DNA of 64,000 nucleotides from Catonia carolina (GCA_035578175.1 JAQMRL010000005.1:52495722-52559721); one strand, 5' to 3'. Positions 1-13,185 are shown, counted from the first letter of the stretch. Notes: generated by a model not told the origin, from the letters alone. Program-made: numbers and translations.

Positions 1-292
1 AAACAATTTCATAAAAATAATTAATTTGTATAATGTACATATAAACTTGTATTAAAAGCCAATACAAAGCCATACCAAGACATTCAAATACACACAAATC
101 AAAGAAAACATTTACGAATAACATATCTATCTAAAAGAAAACACCCATAAAACAACTAAAAAATATCAAATATCTACTTTAAACTACTAAAATTTTAAAC
201 TTTGTGACCATTCTTACATCTAAAAACACAAAAAAGTGAAATGAAAAAGAACATTTAATAATTTAATAAAATCTTGGATATGAGTTTTCCAA

Positions 293-486
293 GTTATGTA
301 ATAAATTCATATACTTCATCAACTTTTCACCACCGTGTGTTATGTCATTTCTTCGAGATGAAATACTGTCTTCAAGAAAACTATCCATAATCTGGATCTT
401 CTCCATTAATTCACTACTATTTGCGTTATGGTTACTGTTTACAATAAACTGGGCTAAATAATGTATATTTTTATGTATTTTGTAGC
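293..486 (-). CDS. Possible terminal exon of unidentified gene
   Basis: The minus strand reads openly for about 75 codons to a TAA at 293-295, and could begin at an AG acceptor inside a TTAGG-like tract near 487. The product end looks protein-like: SSELMEKIQIMDSFLEDS, then EKLMKYMNLLHNLENSYPRFY, suggesting an amphipathic helix. An internal ATG would give a 43-residue peptide. I recognise no family. An open stretch of this length can occur by chance, so support is weak. It is not the C-terminus of the chloride channel, which should end in a hydrophobic fourth helix. Confidence 0.25.
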
Positions 487-3211
487 CTAACCTAACCTAA
501 CAATATAATATACAACGATCTTGCTTGTAAAAATTTCACAGACCGTTCCTTACTGTTAAATTCACTTAAAATAGCTAGCATATTAATGTTAAGTTTTAAC
601 TAAATGAACACTAAGTTTTGGATTTTAATCAGTAAGTGACAAGACAACCAGGAAATTCAAAAATCCAAATATTATTAACAAAAGAAAATTCCGAGTCAAT
701 ATGTATAAATAAGTTTAAACTGTAGTGAGGTGAATTAACAGATAAGGTTTCACCATTTTTGTAAAATTATAACTTTCTACTTTTCTGATAAGCACTTATA
801 ATATAGAAAAATTGTGCAATAATATTGAAAACAGAATTTTCTCTTCATATTATACTCGTTCAAAATTTTGATATATAACATATAGAGAGAGGATATGTAA
901 AAATTTCTCAAAGACAATTAAATTTCCAGATGGTGACAGATCAGGTACACTTATTCAAACTTTAATTACTTATTTTTACTTTGTTTATCTTTAATCAATA
1001 AGAAATGAAATATGTTTCAGTATGAACTCATGTTTATGTTTAAGTTAAATATTGTTAAATGAAATCTGATGTATGACAATGTTAAATTAAATGGCTACAT
1101 TATTAAAAATATTATTTTATTAGGATACTGATAAAAATTTCACTAAATAATACTTCTATTAAAAAAATTTAACTTGACTGAATGAATTAACCTAAAATTA
1201 TTTTTTGTGGCTTTTAAAAAGTAATATAAAAGAGTTTAACAGGTTGTAAATAAAATGTTTACCTCCATGTGAATAAAATTGTTACAATTTATTTTAATTT
1301 ACTTTTTTAAATTGTTAACTATAAATAAACGACCAGTTAATGCGATAATAATGAAAAATGATAAAAAAAAAATTACTTTGAGAACAAAATTTAGTAGTAA
1401 GATTTTCAACGGAATAAGAACCACTAATATGAAGGCTTTCATCATGCCTCTACTCTATTGCTTTGCTAGCTTATGCTGAGGATTATCTGGTAGGGTTTTT
1501 GGGATGCTGATTACACACTATAAAAAAAAATAGGAATTAGCAGGAAGTTTTTTTCTGGTTGAAACACATGCAGACAGTGGCAGCAAATAGGGATAATAAG
1601 CTTTGAAACAAACTTTTATAAAATCGAGCTACAAAATGGTAAATTTTTCATGCTCTCTGAGCATCGAACTAAAGTAAACCTGAACATTAATGATCATCTA
1701 ACTATAAAGGTTTCATTAAAATTTTTTTTTTTATGATTAATTGTTTATAATAGTTAAAATTTACGTACATTTTCTCATCTTAACCAAAAAATGAACCTAC
1801 ATTTTATTGTGAACCATTATTTGAATTCATTACCGAAAGAGATACTGTTGCATTATAGGAGGTATCATAAAATTAATTCACAAATTTAAAAATGTTTAAA
1901 AAAATAATTATATAAAAACACGTTAGGGAAACAAAAAACAAAATTCATAATATTTGGTAAAATTCATTAATGTTTACGATTTTACACATAAATTTCAAAT
2001 TAAAATTTCACAATATAGTTTTATAAGTAATATGAAAATTATATTGATATACATTACATAAAAGAAAAACTAATTGAATGGTCACGTGTGATATCTACGA
2101 TCATTATACCAAATAATTAATACTTTTAATAAATCTCTAAATTAAATGAAAAACTAAACTGCAGTTATTCAGTGCTGCTAATAAAATATACTAAATGCCT
2201 ATTAATTGCTGTATTTAGGTTAATGTGAATTACAAATATAAAAAAACTACAGTGTGTGTTATATTGCTAAAATTATTAAAAATTTTATGCAGTGTTATTT
2301 AAGCAATATATATCATGCATGATTGAAATTTTAAAGTATTATACTGTAATAAATATTTTATAATTAAACAAACTTTAGTACTACTTTATTATTAAAGAAA
2401 ACAAGGTACTACTTTTTTTAAAAAATGGTAATGCTGATGTATCAAAAATGAATCTTAAAATAAAAATGGTAAAATTAACAATCAGGCTGAACTCTTGTTA
2501 ATGTTCTTTTACAAAATATTTTTATATTTGTTAATTCATACTAATATTTTGTTTCATTGTTTGATATTTGACTTTATCATCAAGATTTATTTGTACCAAT
2601 GTATGGAGGAAATATTAATAAATTAAATATATTATAAATAGGTCCCGAACCCTAGATTTTCGGAAATGCTGGTTTTTAAAAACTGAAAACATGATTTGTT
2701 ATGGAACGTTATCATAAACTATAGTTTAAAATTCAAATACAGTTTAAAGGTTAAAAGATTTTCAAATATCAAGAAAACTGTCTAAAAGTAATAGAAATTT
2801 TAACCAAATATTCTTGAAAAAAATTGCACGGTTTCTGTTTATAATTTAAATTTAAGGTCATATAAACTGTTTTGTTTATACCAGTGGTTAAGGGAATTAT
2901 TCATAAGTTGGAATTCGATAGGCTATTTCTGTTCTTTTTACAATTTAATATAAGTACTAAACTATGCCTGATATTTTAAGTAGGTACCTATTATTGATAC
3001 AGAAATACCGAGTAAAATAAAAACTACCATCAATTTACTCGGTTTTAACCAGTTATGAGGCAACACATAAGAGACTGATGCTTTAAATCTGATACAAGCA
3101 TATATTAGGAATGGAACTGCTACTACTACAACAGTTCCAACTGTGATCTTTGGCCACTCACATATCCAATTAACTGAATTGTTTAAACTTATTCGGCATG
3201 AACTAGATTTT
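487..3211. other. AT-rich non-coding stretch
   Basis: No gene, terminal repeat or SINE recognised. A short CCTAACC-type tract (about three TTAGG units on the minus strand) sits at 484-500. Open frames here are short and low in complexity. Confidence 0.5.
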
Positions 3212-3905
3212 TACTTTCTCTTGTCCTATATGAATACATAGGAAAGGAAAGTAATATTGTTTTTACGTTGATTTTTGAAATTGAGTTTTCACCGGAAATA
3301 CACGTTTTCAAGCCCCTGAACCAAAAAACACTCGTTTTTACGGATTGATCTTGTGTTTGTGTGAATAAAATATCTTAAGAACAGTATATTGTACAAAATA
3401 GAAACTTGGAACTTACGGTAGTTTCCACTTTGAGACCCAAAACTAACATTTTCATCAAAATCGGTCAGTTGGAAGTAGTAGTTTATTCACTTTTTAATTT
3501 ATTTAACTTTTTGCAATTTTCTCAAAACGGGCTCCTACAATTCGTTTTAAATCACCTCATTTACTATATATTTTTAAGCTTTTCAAGATAGGATAAGCAC
3601 CAAGTTTGTGGGGGCTATGCTCTTATAGGAAAAATGGATTTTTAAGATTGCAGCTTTAATAAGCATTTTGATGCAAAAAGTAAAAAAACTTTAGAAAATT
3701 AAAAACCCTACATTTTTATACCAAGGTATTTTTTCTACAGTGCATAGTTTAAAGTCAATTATTGATTTTCCATATGAATTTCTACAGAGGTTAATTTTCA
3801 TTTTGCGTAATATACTTATTTAAACATAGGTTATATTTTATTATTTTCATTGATCATAATTTTCATTACTTACAATGGCGAGATAAATTCACACCAGATT
3901 TTTTT
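3212..3905 (+). repeat. Interspersed repeat R4, copy 1
   Basis: It starts with an ACTTTCTCTTG-like end and runs through TTGAGTTTTCACCGGAAATA and GCCCCTGAACC blocks to a CACACCAGATTTTTTTA end. The same blocks recur at 20328-20975, 41410-41735 (5'-truncated) and, inverted, 51833-52792. No coding capacity was seen. The class is unknown. The transposase fragment at 3930 follows directly. Confidence 0.65.
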
Positions 3906-3929
3906 ACTAAATACTAAAAATGATTTTAA

Positions 3930-4310
3930 TAATGGTGATTTCGTTATCACAATGCACCGATTATTTCGTACGCACTTTGGGATAAATCGGCACGGTGCAG
4001 TTCCTGACAGGAAAACCGTTCTAACATGGATTAAAAATTTCAGAGTCCTGGGTTTGGCTTTAAAAAATACATCTCCAGGCAGACCTTGCAGCACTCAAAC
4101 TCCACAGAACGTTCAATTACTCCAAGACGTTTAGCCTGTAGGCACACAGCCAGCTTGGGAACATCTGATCGTAGTGTGAGAAGAATTTTACACCAAGACC
4201 TACACTTTCATCCGTTCAAAATCATGGTTGTGCAGGAACTTGGTGAACGTGATTGCATCTTGTCAGGCTATCCTGGAAAATGGTCCAAGAGGCGCTGTTG
4301 TGCTTTCAAG
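3930..4310 (+). pseudogene. Mariner-like transposase N-terminal remnant
   Basis: Two overlapping frames give HRLFRTHFGINRHGAVPDRK and a TSPGRPCSTQTPQNVQ segment, then, after a frameshift near 4090, RSVRRILHQDLHFHPFKIMV. This is the helix-turn-helix DNA-binding half of a Tc1/mariner-like transposase common in insects: an R(x)3T-type HTH, the SPGRP hook, then a second HTH. The catalytic DDE part is absent; the frame decays after VVQELGERD. It is a dead fragment with frameshift and truncation. Confidence 0.75.
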
Positions 4311-4319
4311 TGACATAGC

Positions 4320-7104
4320 GCATTTTCAATTACCAGAATTAAAAATTAAAATTTATTAGGATAAAAATTAAAATAAATCTAACTAAATGGCAAACATAAT
4401 TGTTTCAGATGGTTTAATAAAATTTTGACTAGAATCTTTTATGTATTTTTTATTAGCTTTTAAAATTAAGGAGATATTTCTGTCGCTCCCTGTATATTAG
4501 CAACAATATCCAGAACACTGTTTAAATTATACCAACACTTCTTAAAACTGTTTTTTCTATTCTTTTTACTTCACAATCTTAAAAATTAATTTACGCAGAT
4601 AATTCTCATCATAGGCCTAATACTAAAAACAAATATTTTTTCCATTAACTGGTTTGTTAAATTATTTCAGTAACTCTCCATTGGGGAATGTCCCTGTTAT
4701 GAGCAACTTTTAACTAATACAGAATGTACCAAGTAGTTTTGTTGCGTACTTTGTACCGGTTCACATACATGCTTGTACCCTGGTCTAAAATATTAATCTT
4801 CTAAAAATCCCCCAATACCTTAATGGACAAAGAATGTTTATAGAAAAAACATCAAGAAAATTTTCTAAATTGGAACCAGGAATAGTATCTTGGGATCTGT
4901 AGTTGGGTATATTACAGACCGCGGAAAAATAATTTCAGTTTAAATATTTTAAATCTTAAATAGTTTGTTTACACCTTTTAGCAACTATGTTTCAAATAAA
5001 CACAAAGAATAAAATTTCAATTCTCTGAATAAATCAAGTTTAAATTTATATTTTATTTACTGTTAAACATTTATTTGAATTTTAACTTATAGAAGTATTA
5101 ATAAAAATAAAATACTTTGAGGACAAGAAAAGAAAGAATACACGAAGTAAGAATAACTTATTATTTGAACCTACGGTAACTTTGTTATTGATCATAAATA
5201 TTATAGTACTATTTAATTTGTTAACACTAACCTACTCTACTTGAAACTACCCTACTTTAACTAAATTTTATGTCAATTGATAAAAAGTAATTATAAGATT
5301 TGATTTACTCAGGCATAAATATGAATGAATTATGATGCAACTGGTTACAGATTATATGAATACAGCACAAAATAATGTCGTAAGAAACTTTGAAAATTAT
5401 AACAGAAATAAAAACTTTAAAATCATACGTAATATATAAGTAAATTTTGTTTTAAAGATCAGCCTTTATAAAAACTTCTGTAAGTTAATTTATTGTTCAC
5501 AAACACTCTTAATTGTTCAGATTTCAAAATATTTGAAATTATTTTTGTATTTCCATGAATTTTGAATTATTAAATGTTCTTATTTTTTTAAAAAGAAATA
5601 ATCAATTTGTTTAAAATATTGTTTTCTTAAATTTTTGTTTTTTTATTAACAATTTAAATATTTGATTAAAAAACAGATAAATTTATTTATTTATTTATTA
5701 GTTACAAATTTATTGATAATAATAAATTAACAAAGTCTTATTATGAAACTTTCTATGAGTACCTATATGAAATGTACAAAATGTAAGCAAATGAAAAAAT
5801 GTATCTTACTGTGTAATGTGTAAACTTAATTAAACCTTAAAATTTGAAATTCGATTTACTGCATAATTATTTTACTTCTAGTAATATAACTACATTTAAT
5901 TTATTCCATTGGTAGTTTATGATGTGTAACAAAACTGTATTTATCTGTTTGACATTAACTTAACCTAGAACAACATACAACTAGAATCACAAAACGGGTA
6001 GACCAAAATTAAAACTAACAAGATCAATGAACCTGTTTCAATTTGGAGTATTTACTTCCCAAAGTAATACAGTAATCACCAAAAATTTTATATTAATATT
6101 TAAAAAAAAATTAAATTAAATATTAGATAAACTCACTATTTTGAATGTATTCTGATAATATTCAGTTTCAAATAGAATGAGATATCATCAAAAAAAAAAA
6201 AATTGTTCAATTTTTTTGACAATATTTTAAGCTTACTCTAAAATCTGACCTCCATGGTTCAGTAAAAATACACGATTTCAAAAATGGTTACAACTCAATA
6301 AATTAAGATGATATTCTGGGAAAAATTATGAGCTACTACAATATATATTATTAATGCATTATCAATAGCTTTTCCTAATTCTCCCAGTTTCACTCTACAT
6401 TTAATTTTCTTTAAAATATCACTTTAAGCACAAGGATTAACCTCTGCTTGTTGTGATTCACAGCAAACTAAACTTAAAGCGTCAAACTTGTCATATAACC
6501 TTGCACATTGAAACCCAAATTACCATAATACAAATAAAATGAATAAGTACTGGAAAAAGGAATTTTTTTGAAATCAGTACCAATGGAAGAGGAGAAATAC
6601 GACTTGAGAATAACAGAAAATGAGTTATAAGAGAAAATAAGTAAAAATTAATTTCTTTTCAAGATATTTATCAGTCTCTAACTATGATCGATATATTTTA
6701 CATCAGATGGTGATGTAAAGGTTTTACATCAGACAATGATGTTTTGAAAAAATTTGGCAGAGATAGAGCTACCACCAAAATATTATATTCTGCTTTGTGG
6801 TTTAATTACACATATTGTAATACAAAGAAGAGAATTTTCCGTTTTTTTTACTGAAAGTTCTCCAATTTATTGTACAGAAGTTTGAACTCACCAACCAAGA
6901 TTTGAAAGCAGAATAACAGCTAGGAAAATAAGATGTTTCTGGTGTTGATGTTGTCAGTTGACTGGGTTAGATCAGGTTCGGAATAAAGAGATATAGAAAT
7001 AAAAACTTGACAACAATTTTTATTTATTGACAAAATTAAAGAAAGATCTGGTTACAGTTATTTGGATTGTGAAGTATCTTTTATAATGATGTGACGAAAA
7101 AAAT
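4320..7104. other. AT-rich non-coding stretch
   Basis: No recognisable gene or repeat border. Homopolymer runs occur, for example poly-A at 6190-6201. The sequence before 7105 may include decayed upstream parts of the LINE fragment that begins there, but no frame could be recognised. Confidence 0.45.
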
Positions 7105-7545
7105 CAATAGATTTAGGCACATTTGCGGGGCAATTCACAGAACCATAAAGCACAAAACAAGAAAGGAAACGGAACTAAAGTTCTACAAAACTATGACGGT
7201 GCCAGTTATAATGTATGGCAGCAAGGCATGGGTGCTTTTAAACAAAGAAAAAAGCTAAGGCAGAGCTATGGAAATGAAATTTCTTCAGGTAGTGAAGGGC
7301 TGTACTCTTGAGAACAAGATCAGAAGTGAGGTTATAAGGCAAGAGTTTGAAATATTTTGCTTGGATAGGAAGATCAATGAGTACAGAATCAACTGGAGTA
7401 ATCATCTGGAATGCATGAAGGGAAGCCGTTTGCCTAGATTGGCAGTGAATTATATGCCAAATGGTCGAAGGGGTGTTGGTCGTCTGAGGGGAAGGTGGTT
7501 TCTAGAACAGGCAGTACTGCCTAAAGTGAAAAAATACTCCGTAAA
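7105..7545 (+). pseudogene. Non-LTR retrotransposon reverse transcriptase, C-terminal fragment
   Basis: One frame reads RKETELKFYKTMTVPVIMYG, then SKAWVLLNKEK, the thumb region of LINE reverse transcriptases. After a stop near 7255 it continues as MEMKFLQVVKGCTLENKI and INEYRINWSNHLECM to a GRRGVGRLRGRW segment. The W(S/L)xHLxRM and GRRxxGRPxxRW motifs mark the extreme C-terminus of many insect LINE ORF2 proteins. It is broken by at least one stop and lacks the palm. A second, different LINE tail follows at 7541. Confidence 0.75.
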
Positions 7546-7790
7546 ATGAAGAAAACGATTAAAGAAGGACAACTCACCTGGTATGGTTATCTGAGAAGAA
7601 TGAACGCGAATAGGTTGTCACAGAAGATTTGACTGTAAGCTTCAGCTAGAGGAAGAATGACCAAGTGAAGAGTAGATGGAAGGTTTAATTAGAGTTATGG
7701 AGAAAAGGGGTCTCAGGGATGAAGATGTGTAATCCATAGAGATGAATGGCATTTGGGTTATGGTAAAAGACCTAGTACTTAAGAACAGTC
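7541..7790 (+). pseudogene. Second LINE reverse-transcriptase tail
   Basis: A frame reads KKTIKEGQLTWYGYLRRMNA and NRLSQKI, then decays through several stops (ARGRMTK, MEKRGLRDEDV). This matches the common LINE C-terminal pattern of WYGHLxRM, NRL, GRRxRGRPxxRW and a late GLxxED segment. It belongs to a different subfamily from the fragment ending at 7545. Confidence 0.6.
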
Positions 7791-7799
7791 ACTGTAATA

Positions 7800-9339
7800 T
7801 TAATAATATGTAAAGAATTAAGCACAGAATTTAAAAAAGTATTAAAATTTAGTCTTATATAATCAAATATTATCTTGACGTAGGTTTTATATTTGCATTT
7901 TGGATTCTCCTCGATGAAATTTACAAACAAAATAAATTTTGTAAACAATAAAATATAAAGTAAACAGTGATATAAAATTAATAAGCGACTATTTTAATTC
8001 GGTACATTTAAACTCCAAACAGAAAAAATTCATTTTACATTAATTGTAAACTCTACGTAATGGTAGGTTAAAATAACCACAATAAAAACTTCCTTATATT
8101 AAGAATAATAAAAACTATTACTAAAATTATTTGTGAAATAATACACAAAATAAATATAGAGAAAGTGTATATGAAACAAAACATGAGAATTTATAGAATT
8201 AAAATACGATTAATACACCAATTTATAGAATAGAAATACAAACAAATAAAAAAAAAAACATGAAGATAAATATTTACAAATGGAAGATGTAAGATAAAAA
8301 TTAATGAAGAAAACTGATAATAATGGTATAACAAAACGATAAGAAAATAAATAAATCGACAGAAGACACGAAAGCGGCTTTTACGACATTAGATAGTTAT
8401 AACAACAAATAACACAGGAACATAAAATATATTTTTATTGGATTGAATTGGAAAGGATAAAAAAAAGTAACCATGAATAACAAACAGATAAATAATATTA
8501 AAAATGGAAAAATTAAAACATAAATGTATGATGTTTTAAAAATATAACTCCGATTTATACTTTAACACGGAAAAATATTCAAATGGTTTAGTTTGATTGT
8601 ATATGAATAAATTATTGATTTATATAAGAATTAATATGTATTAAAATATTAAGTTTATTTATCATGTAGAAATTATTTAAATAAGGGGTTTAAAAATACA
8701 TTTAAGTTAAATATGTTTTGTTTTATACTATTAATAGAAGCCAGTTCTTTAAATCATTATACTTTTTAAAAACATGATTAAATTACATTTATTTTAGGGG
8801 TATAAATTTTATCATAAATTTGTTTTAGTAATAGGGTTGTTTTTACACTCTTTCGGTTTAAGGGTGAAGTATACCTTCAAAAAGTATTTTTTCAACAAAG
8901 TTCTGAGACTATTTTTTAGAGTAAATTATTGTGAACATTTACTTTACTACAGACTTGGTGCTTGTTTTTGAATCTTCGCTAAAATATGTACTGTGAACCA
9001 CTGCATTTGTTTGAGGCTAAATTTTGCATAATGAAATGAAATTGTAAGAGAAGCTAATACGTATTGTGTAGTAGTGGGAGTATTATAAAATTGTTAAAAT
9101 TTATTCTCCTTTACCAAAAATTTACTATTTTTTAGAAATTAAAACTATTGCCCTACCTAACAAATTTCCAAAAAAATTTTAATTACTCAGAATTTTGTTT
9201 CCTAGGATGCAAAAAATAATAGCCTCCTATGTTTTGAAAATTAAAAATATTTCTTTGATATTTTATTTCTTAAAAATTTTTGCTATTGTCAAATAAATTT
9301 TATTTTAGAGATTTTACTTGTACTATACAAGATACGATG
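7800..9339. other. AT-rich non-coding stretch
   Basis: No gene, SINE or inverted terminal repeat recognised. Low-complexity A-rich sequence dominates 8150-8520. Confidence 0.45.
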
Positions 9340-9723
9340 GTCATAACAGACAGGTGGAATGTTCAATTATTTGGACTGGATCTGGTAGTTCCAGGGCTAC
9401 AGAAAATGTTCTGTTTCCTGTCACATGGTCAGTCAATTATATGACTGAAAATTTAAAAAGGAAGAGGTAGAGATGTAAAATACACTAGTCAGAATTAACC
9501 CCCTCTGAGAGTAATGAATTTCATTATACAGCCTGTAGTAAATAAAGCAAAGGTGTCATTTGCAGGTTGGAAAGTAGATGCTTTTCAGTGGGCCCTAGTA
9601 TGCTGATAAGCAAACTTTTCACTCAGTAAGGAAGGTAATGGTAAAAGACCTCACTCCTTGTTTTATTTAGTAAAGCCTCTAGTGGTTCAAACCAGCCTTT
9701 ATGCTGATTACTTAAACAACAAC
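9340..9723 (-). repeat. HC-SINE copy 1
   Basis: A full-length copy in inverse orientation, running from a CATAACAGACAGGTGG end to a reverse-complemented TTGTTGTTTA head at 9723. The middle blocks (TAATGAATTTCATTA palindrome, AGTAAGGAAGG, TTTAGTAAAGCCTCTAG) match the other copies. Confidence 0.85.
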
Positions 9724-10220
9724 ATGATCTGCCAGAATGGGATTTTTTCTTCAATTTTATATTAAATTCAAGTTAATTGACCAAAGTACACCCACGTGAT
9801 TGTGAAGTACTGCTACTCAGGTAATGCTATGTGATATTGCATTGAGATAAGATTACCTCAAATGAACATAGAGCAATTGCCAGTTGAATCGGAGGTCACA
9901 AGAATGGGGTCCATTTTGAGATAACCAAAAATCTGGATAAATGAGAAAACACGATTTAAGTCATATTAAGGCAACGATCACTTTAACTATTATTCTGAAT
10001 TAAAAACAAAACTATGAAAAGTTTTGTAATGAAAAATAATAACAGCACTACAGAATTAAATATTAAAAATTTTTAAACCAACAAGAACATAAAAATATTA
10101 ACAGGCCTATTCTATTAAAATCACAGAGTTAAACTCTTAAAATATTAAAGTTCCAAAAGTAGAAATTTTCACAAATGAAAATTTTGATTTTGGTATGACA
10201 TTTTTTCCATTTTATTTATT

Positions 10221-10620
10221 TGTTGTTGTTTAGGTCATTAGGTTCAAACCAGCCGAAAGACTGGTTTGAACCTTTAGAGGCTTTACTAAGTAAAACGAGG
10301 AGTAAAGTATTTACCATTGCCTTTTTCACTGAGTAGAAAAGTATACTTATTAGTATGCCAGGCCCTCTAACAAGGCTTCTACTTTCCACCCTGAAAATTA
10401 CACCTCCACTTCATTCTCTACAGGGTCTGGCTGCATAATGAAATTCATTACTTTTAGAGGAGATAACTCTGACTAGTGTATTTTACATCTCTACTTCTTC
10501 TGTTCCTAAATGCTTTAGTCATGACTGACCATGTGATTAGAAACAGAACTATTTTTTGTAGCTCTGAAACTAGCAGAAAAAATGCAAATAAGTTAACTCT
10601 CCGCCTGCTTGTTATGGGCA
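10221..10620 (+). repeat. HC-SINE copy 2
   Basis: A full-length forward copy. The head TTGTTGTTTAGGTCATTA is followed by an extra partial repeat of the GGTTTGAACC block, and it ends in CTTGTTATGGGCA. About 500 bp separate it from inverse copy 1, so the two could form a large hairpin in RNA or single-stranded DNA. Confidence 0.85.
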
Positions 10621-11324
10621 ATTTATATATTCATAAATTATTTAAAAGTAAATGTATTATTGTTCAGAAAATTTTCTCTATAGAAATAGTGACAATTTTT
10701 TTTCTGAAAAGCATTCTTCTCTGTACACTACTCTCTTATAAATTTAGTCATATGTTTAATGTAATTTTTTTAACTTAAATTACTTACCCGAAAATAATTT
10801 AAAATATTAGTGATGATTTTAAATACTAGTTATATATTTTTTAAAGTTTAAATTTTAATTAATATGTTAAGAACAATTAAAATTCTCAGTAAAATTCCAT
10901 TTTGAATGGTTATTAATATGAAGTACCAACCTTTCCTGGAAACTGTTTTCTAAACTGTTATGAAATCCCAAATTTATTAAAAATAAAAGTTACTATTTTA
11001 TTCTCGTTTTAGCAATTTACGATACAGGGTGTTAAATTTACCTTAATGAGAACTGCAATAACTTACAAAAATAATGCAGTGTAATTTTTTATCGGTGAAA
11101 GAAAAATATCTATCATAAAACTGTAATTTATCACTCACAACTTTATTCATACAATAGACACACACACAAACACAAACACACACACACACACACACAAATA
11201 TCACGGAAAACATTGTTATAAGATAATCAATATTTAAATCACCGATCACTATTTAAATTAAATTTTATTTATGTTGTTTATATTACATTGGAATCAATAA
11301 CTATTCTTTTATAAATTTTTGACA
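10621..11324. other. Non-coding stretch with CA microsatellite
   Basis: No gene seen. A CA-rich microsatellite occupies about 11157-11197, with a few A-rich interruptions. Confidence 0.5.
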
Positions 11325-11528
11325 TATTCGGTACAAAGCACAGTATACACTGTGATCAGAGTCCAAAACGGTGTGTAGGGCACAATTTATATACAGTGCA
11401 CCTATTCTCAATTCTATCGTCTGTTAAACTCTTTTCTTAAGGAAGGTTGGTTCACTTTTGTGTCCCTTGTATATAAGAAATATATATTTTTAAGCTTTTT
11501 GCACTTGCTGTTTCCTGGTGCGACTCTT

Positions 11529-12115
11529 GGGTCTTTTCCGTTTTCTGTATGCCACTATCAAATCTGAATTCCCTGAACGGTTGCACACTTCTCCCACTCC
11601 TGCGTCTAGCGCACGGCAATCTGAATAGTAATATCCTGTGTAATGTCAATTCCATTCCTATTTATTACAGTCAGTCTACTATGAATTTTGTAGAGTTATT
11701 TAATAATATTTGGATGGAGGAAGATGCTGTAGAGTTCCTTTAAAAAAAGGGGTTATTGTATAACCCTAGAAGATGTGACAACTGAAAATGTTTGTGTGAA
11801 ACACACACAACTTTCTCTTCCCAATGTAAATAATTAAAATATATAACATAATAGTAATGTAATAATAATTAAATGTAGATAATTAGAATACGTTTAGTAA
11901 TAATATTTAGTTACAAGTTATAAGTAACCTGTAAATAAAAAAATCAAAATAATATAACAGAACATGTAATATAGTAGTATATATACTGTGTTCGCGTGCG
12001 TGAGTGTCTCGGTTAAGTATTCAGCAGTAAGGTAGGGAGTGGGGGAAATGTACAGATGTACAACCATTCAGGGAATTCGGATTTGATAGTGGCATACAGA
12101 AAACGGAAAAGACCC
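11529..12115. mobile_element. 587-bp terminal-inverted-repeat element with 8-bp target duplication
   Basis: The ends are inverted repeats of about 55 bp with two mismatches, starting GGGTCTTTTCCGTTTTCTG and continuing to GAATTCCCTGAA. CGACTCTT flanks both sides (11521-11528 and 12116-12123). The opposite arm of the surrounding palindrome has a single CGACTCTG at the equivalent place, so it acts as an internal empty site. There is no transposase, so the element is non-autonomous. An 8-bp duplication fits hAT, P or Merlin-type transposition; the ends do not let me choose. A short R4-like piece lies inside at about 11776-11845. Confidence 0.85.
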
Positions 12116-13094
12116 CGACTCTTCAGGCAGTTTCTACAATTTTTTGAAAATATTTAACAAATTTTGGTAAGTGTAATTACTTTTTTTTATTGTAAATTTT
12201 TCAAGATAAAATTTTCAATATAGACACAATTTTGTTATATAAAATCATAGAGTAAAATTTAACAGTTTCATGTAGTTACAGGCAGAATACAATTCAAGTA
12301 TATATTTATTCTTGCTAGATACTGATGTAGGCAACCTACTGAGAAAAACTAGCAAAAAGACATGCAGACTTAATAGTTATAATTATTTAAGTGATTAGTT
12401 ACTTACAATATAATTATATTAATATAATAAGTTTTATAAAAACTTTTAATATCTAGCTTGTTTTTTTTTTATTTACTACTTCGTTTTCTTCAACTTACGA
12501 GTACTTTAGCAGGTATAACATAAATCTTCTAGAAAAATTATTAATTTGAAGACATATTCTTTTTCCAGAGTTTGTATTGAGACTGGTAAGAATTCAGACT
12601 TCTGTCTAAATTAAAACTCTGACAAAAGAAGATGCAGTCTTCAAAATAATCATTGTTCTAGAAGATTTATGTTATACCCGATGAAGCGGTGGCACCACAA
12701 TAGTACTCGTAAATTGAAGAAAACAAAGCAATAAATAAAAAATAAAAAACAGAATAAATATATTAAAATTTTTTATAGAACTTATTAGTACACCTAATCT
12801 GCCTTCACTTCGAGTAAACCGTTAAATTTCAATATTTCATAATTTTTCTATAACAGTTTGTGTGTCTATATTATAAATTTTATCTTGGAAAAATTTAACA
12901 ATAAAAATGCATTGCACTCACTCCAATTTGTGAACCAAATTATTTAAAAATTGTGGAAACTGACTACAGAGTCGCCTAAGGAAACTGGAAAAACATAACG
13001 CTTAAGAAATATTGTAAAAATATGTTTTACATAGAGGGACAAAAAAATGAACCAACCTTCTCGCAGACAGAATCATTTATAGCAGACAATAAAA

Positions 13095-13136
13095 TTGAGA
13101 ATTGGAGCACAGCGTTTACATTGCACCAATTCTCAA
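13095..13136. repeat. Short hairpin
   Basis: TTGAGAATTGGAGCA is followed after 12 bases by TGCACCAATTCTCAA, a 15-bp stem with one mismatch. It lies in the outer right arm of the long palindrome. Confidence 0.7.
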
Positions 13137-13185
13137 TTCCCACACACTGCATTGGATCCCAACAACAGTATTTACTACCGTGATT

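Larger units (their letters stand above)
11325..13185. repeat. Long imperfect palindrome (foldback element)
   Basis: The left side, 11325-12590, pairs with the reverse complement of 12600-13185 in collinear blocks. Matched blocks include CTCAATTCTATCGTCTGT against CTCAATTTTATTGTCTGC, GAAGGTTGGTTCA, GTTTCCT..CGACTCT, AAGATAAAATTT..AATATAGACACA, and GTTATACC..TCTAGAA. The symmetry centre is near a GAATTC at about 12597. The arms are clearly diverged, and the left arm is split by the element at 11529-12115. With that removed, each arm is roughly 600 bp. No coding frame spans it. It could be an old foldback transposon or an inverted duplication. Confidence 0.8.

Noticed and set aside
484..500. 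CCTAACC repeats as a telomere end
   Set aside because: Only about three units, inside ordinary intron-like sequence.
11043..11249. 68-codon frame with a Cys-Val run
   Set aside because: Translation of the CA microsatellite.
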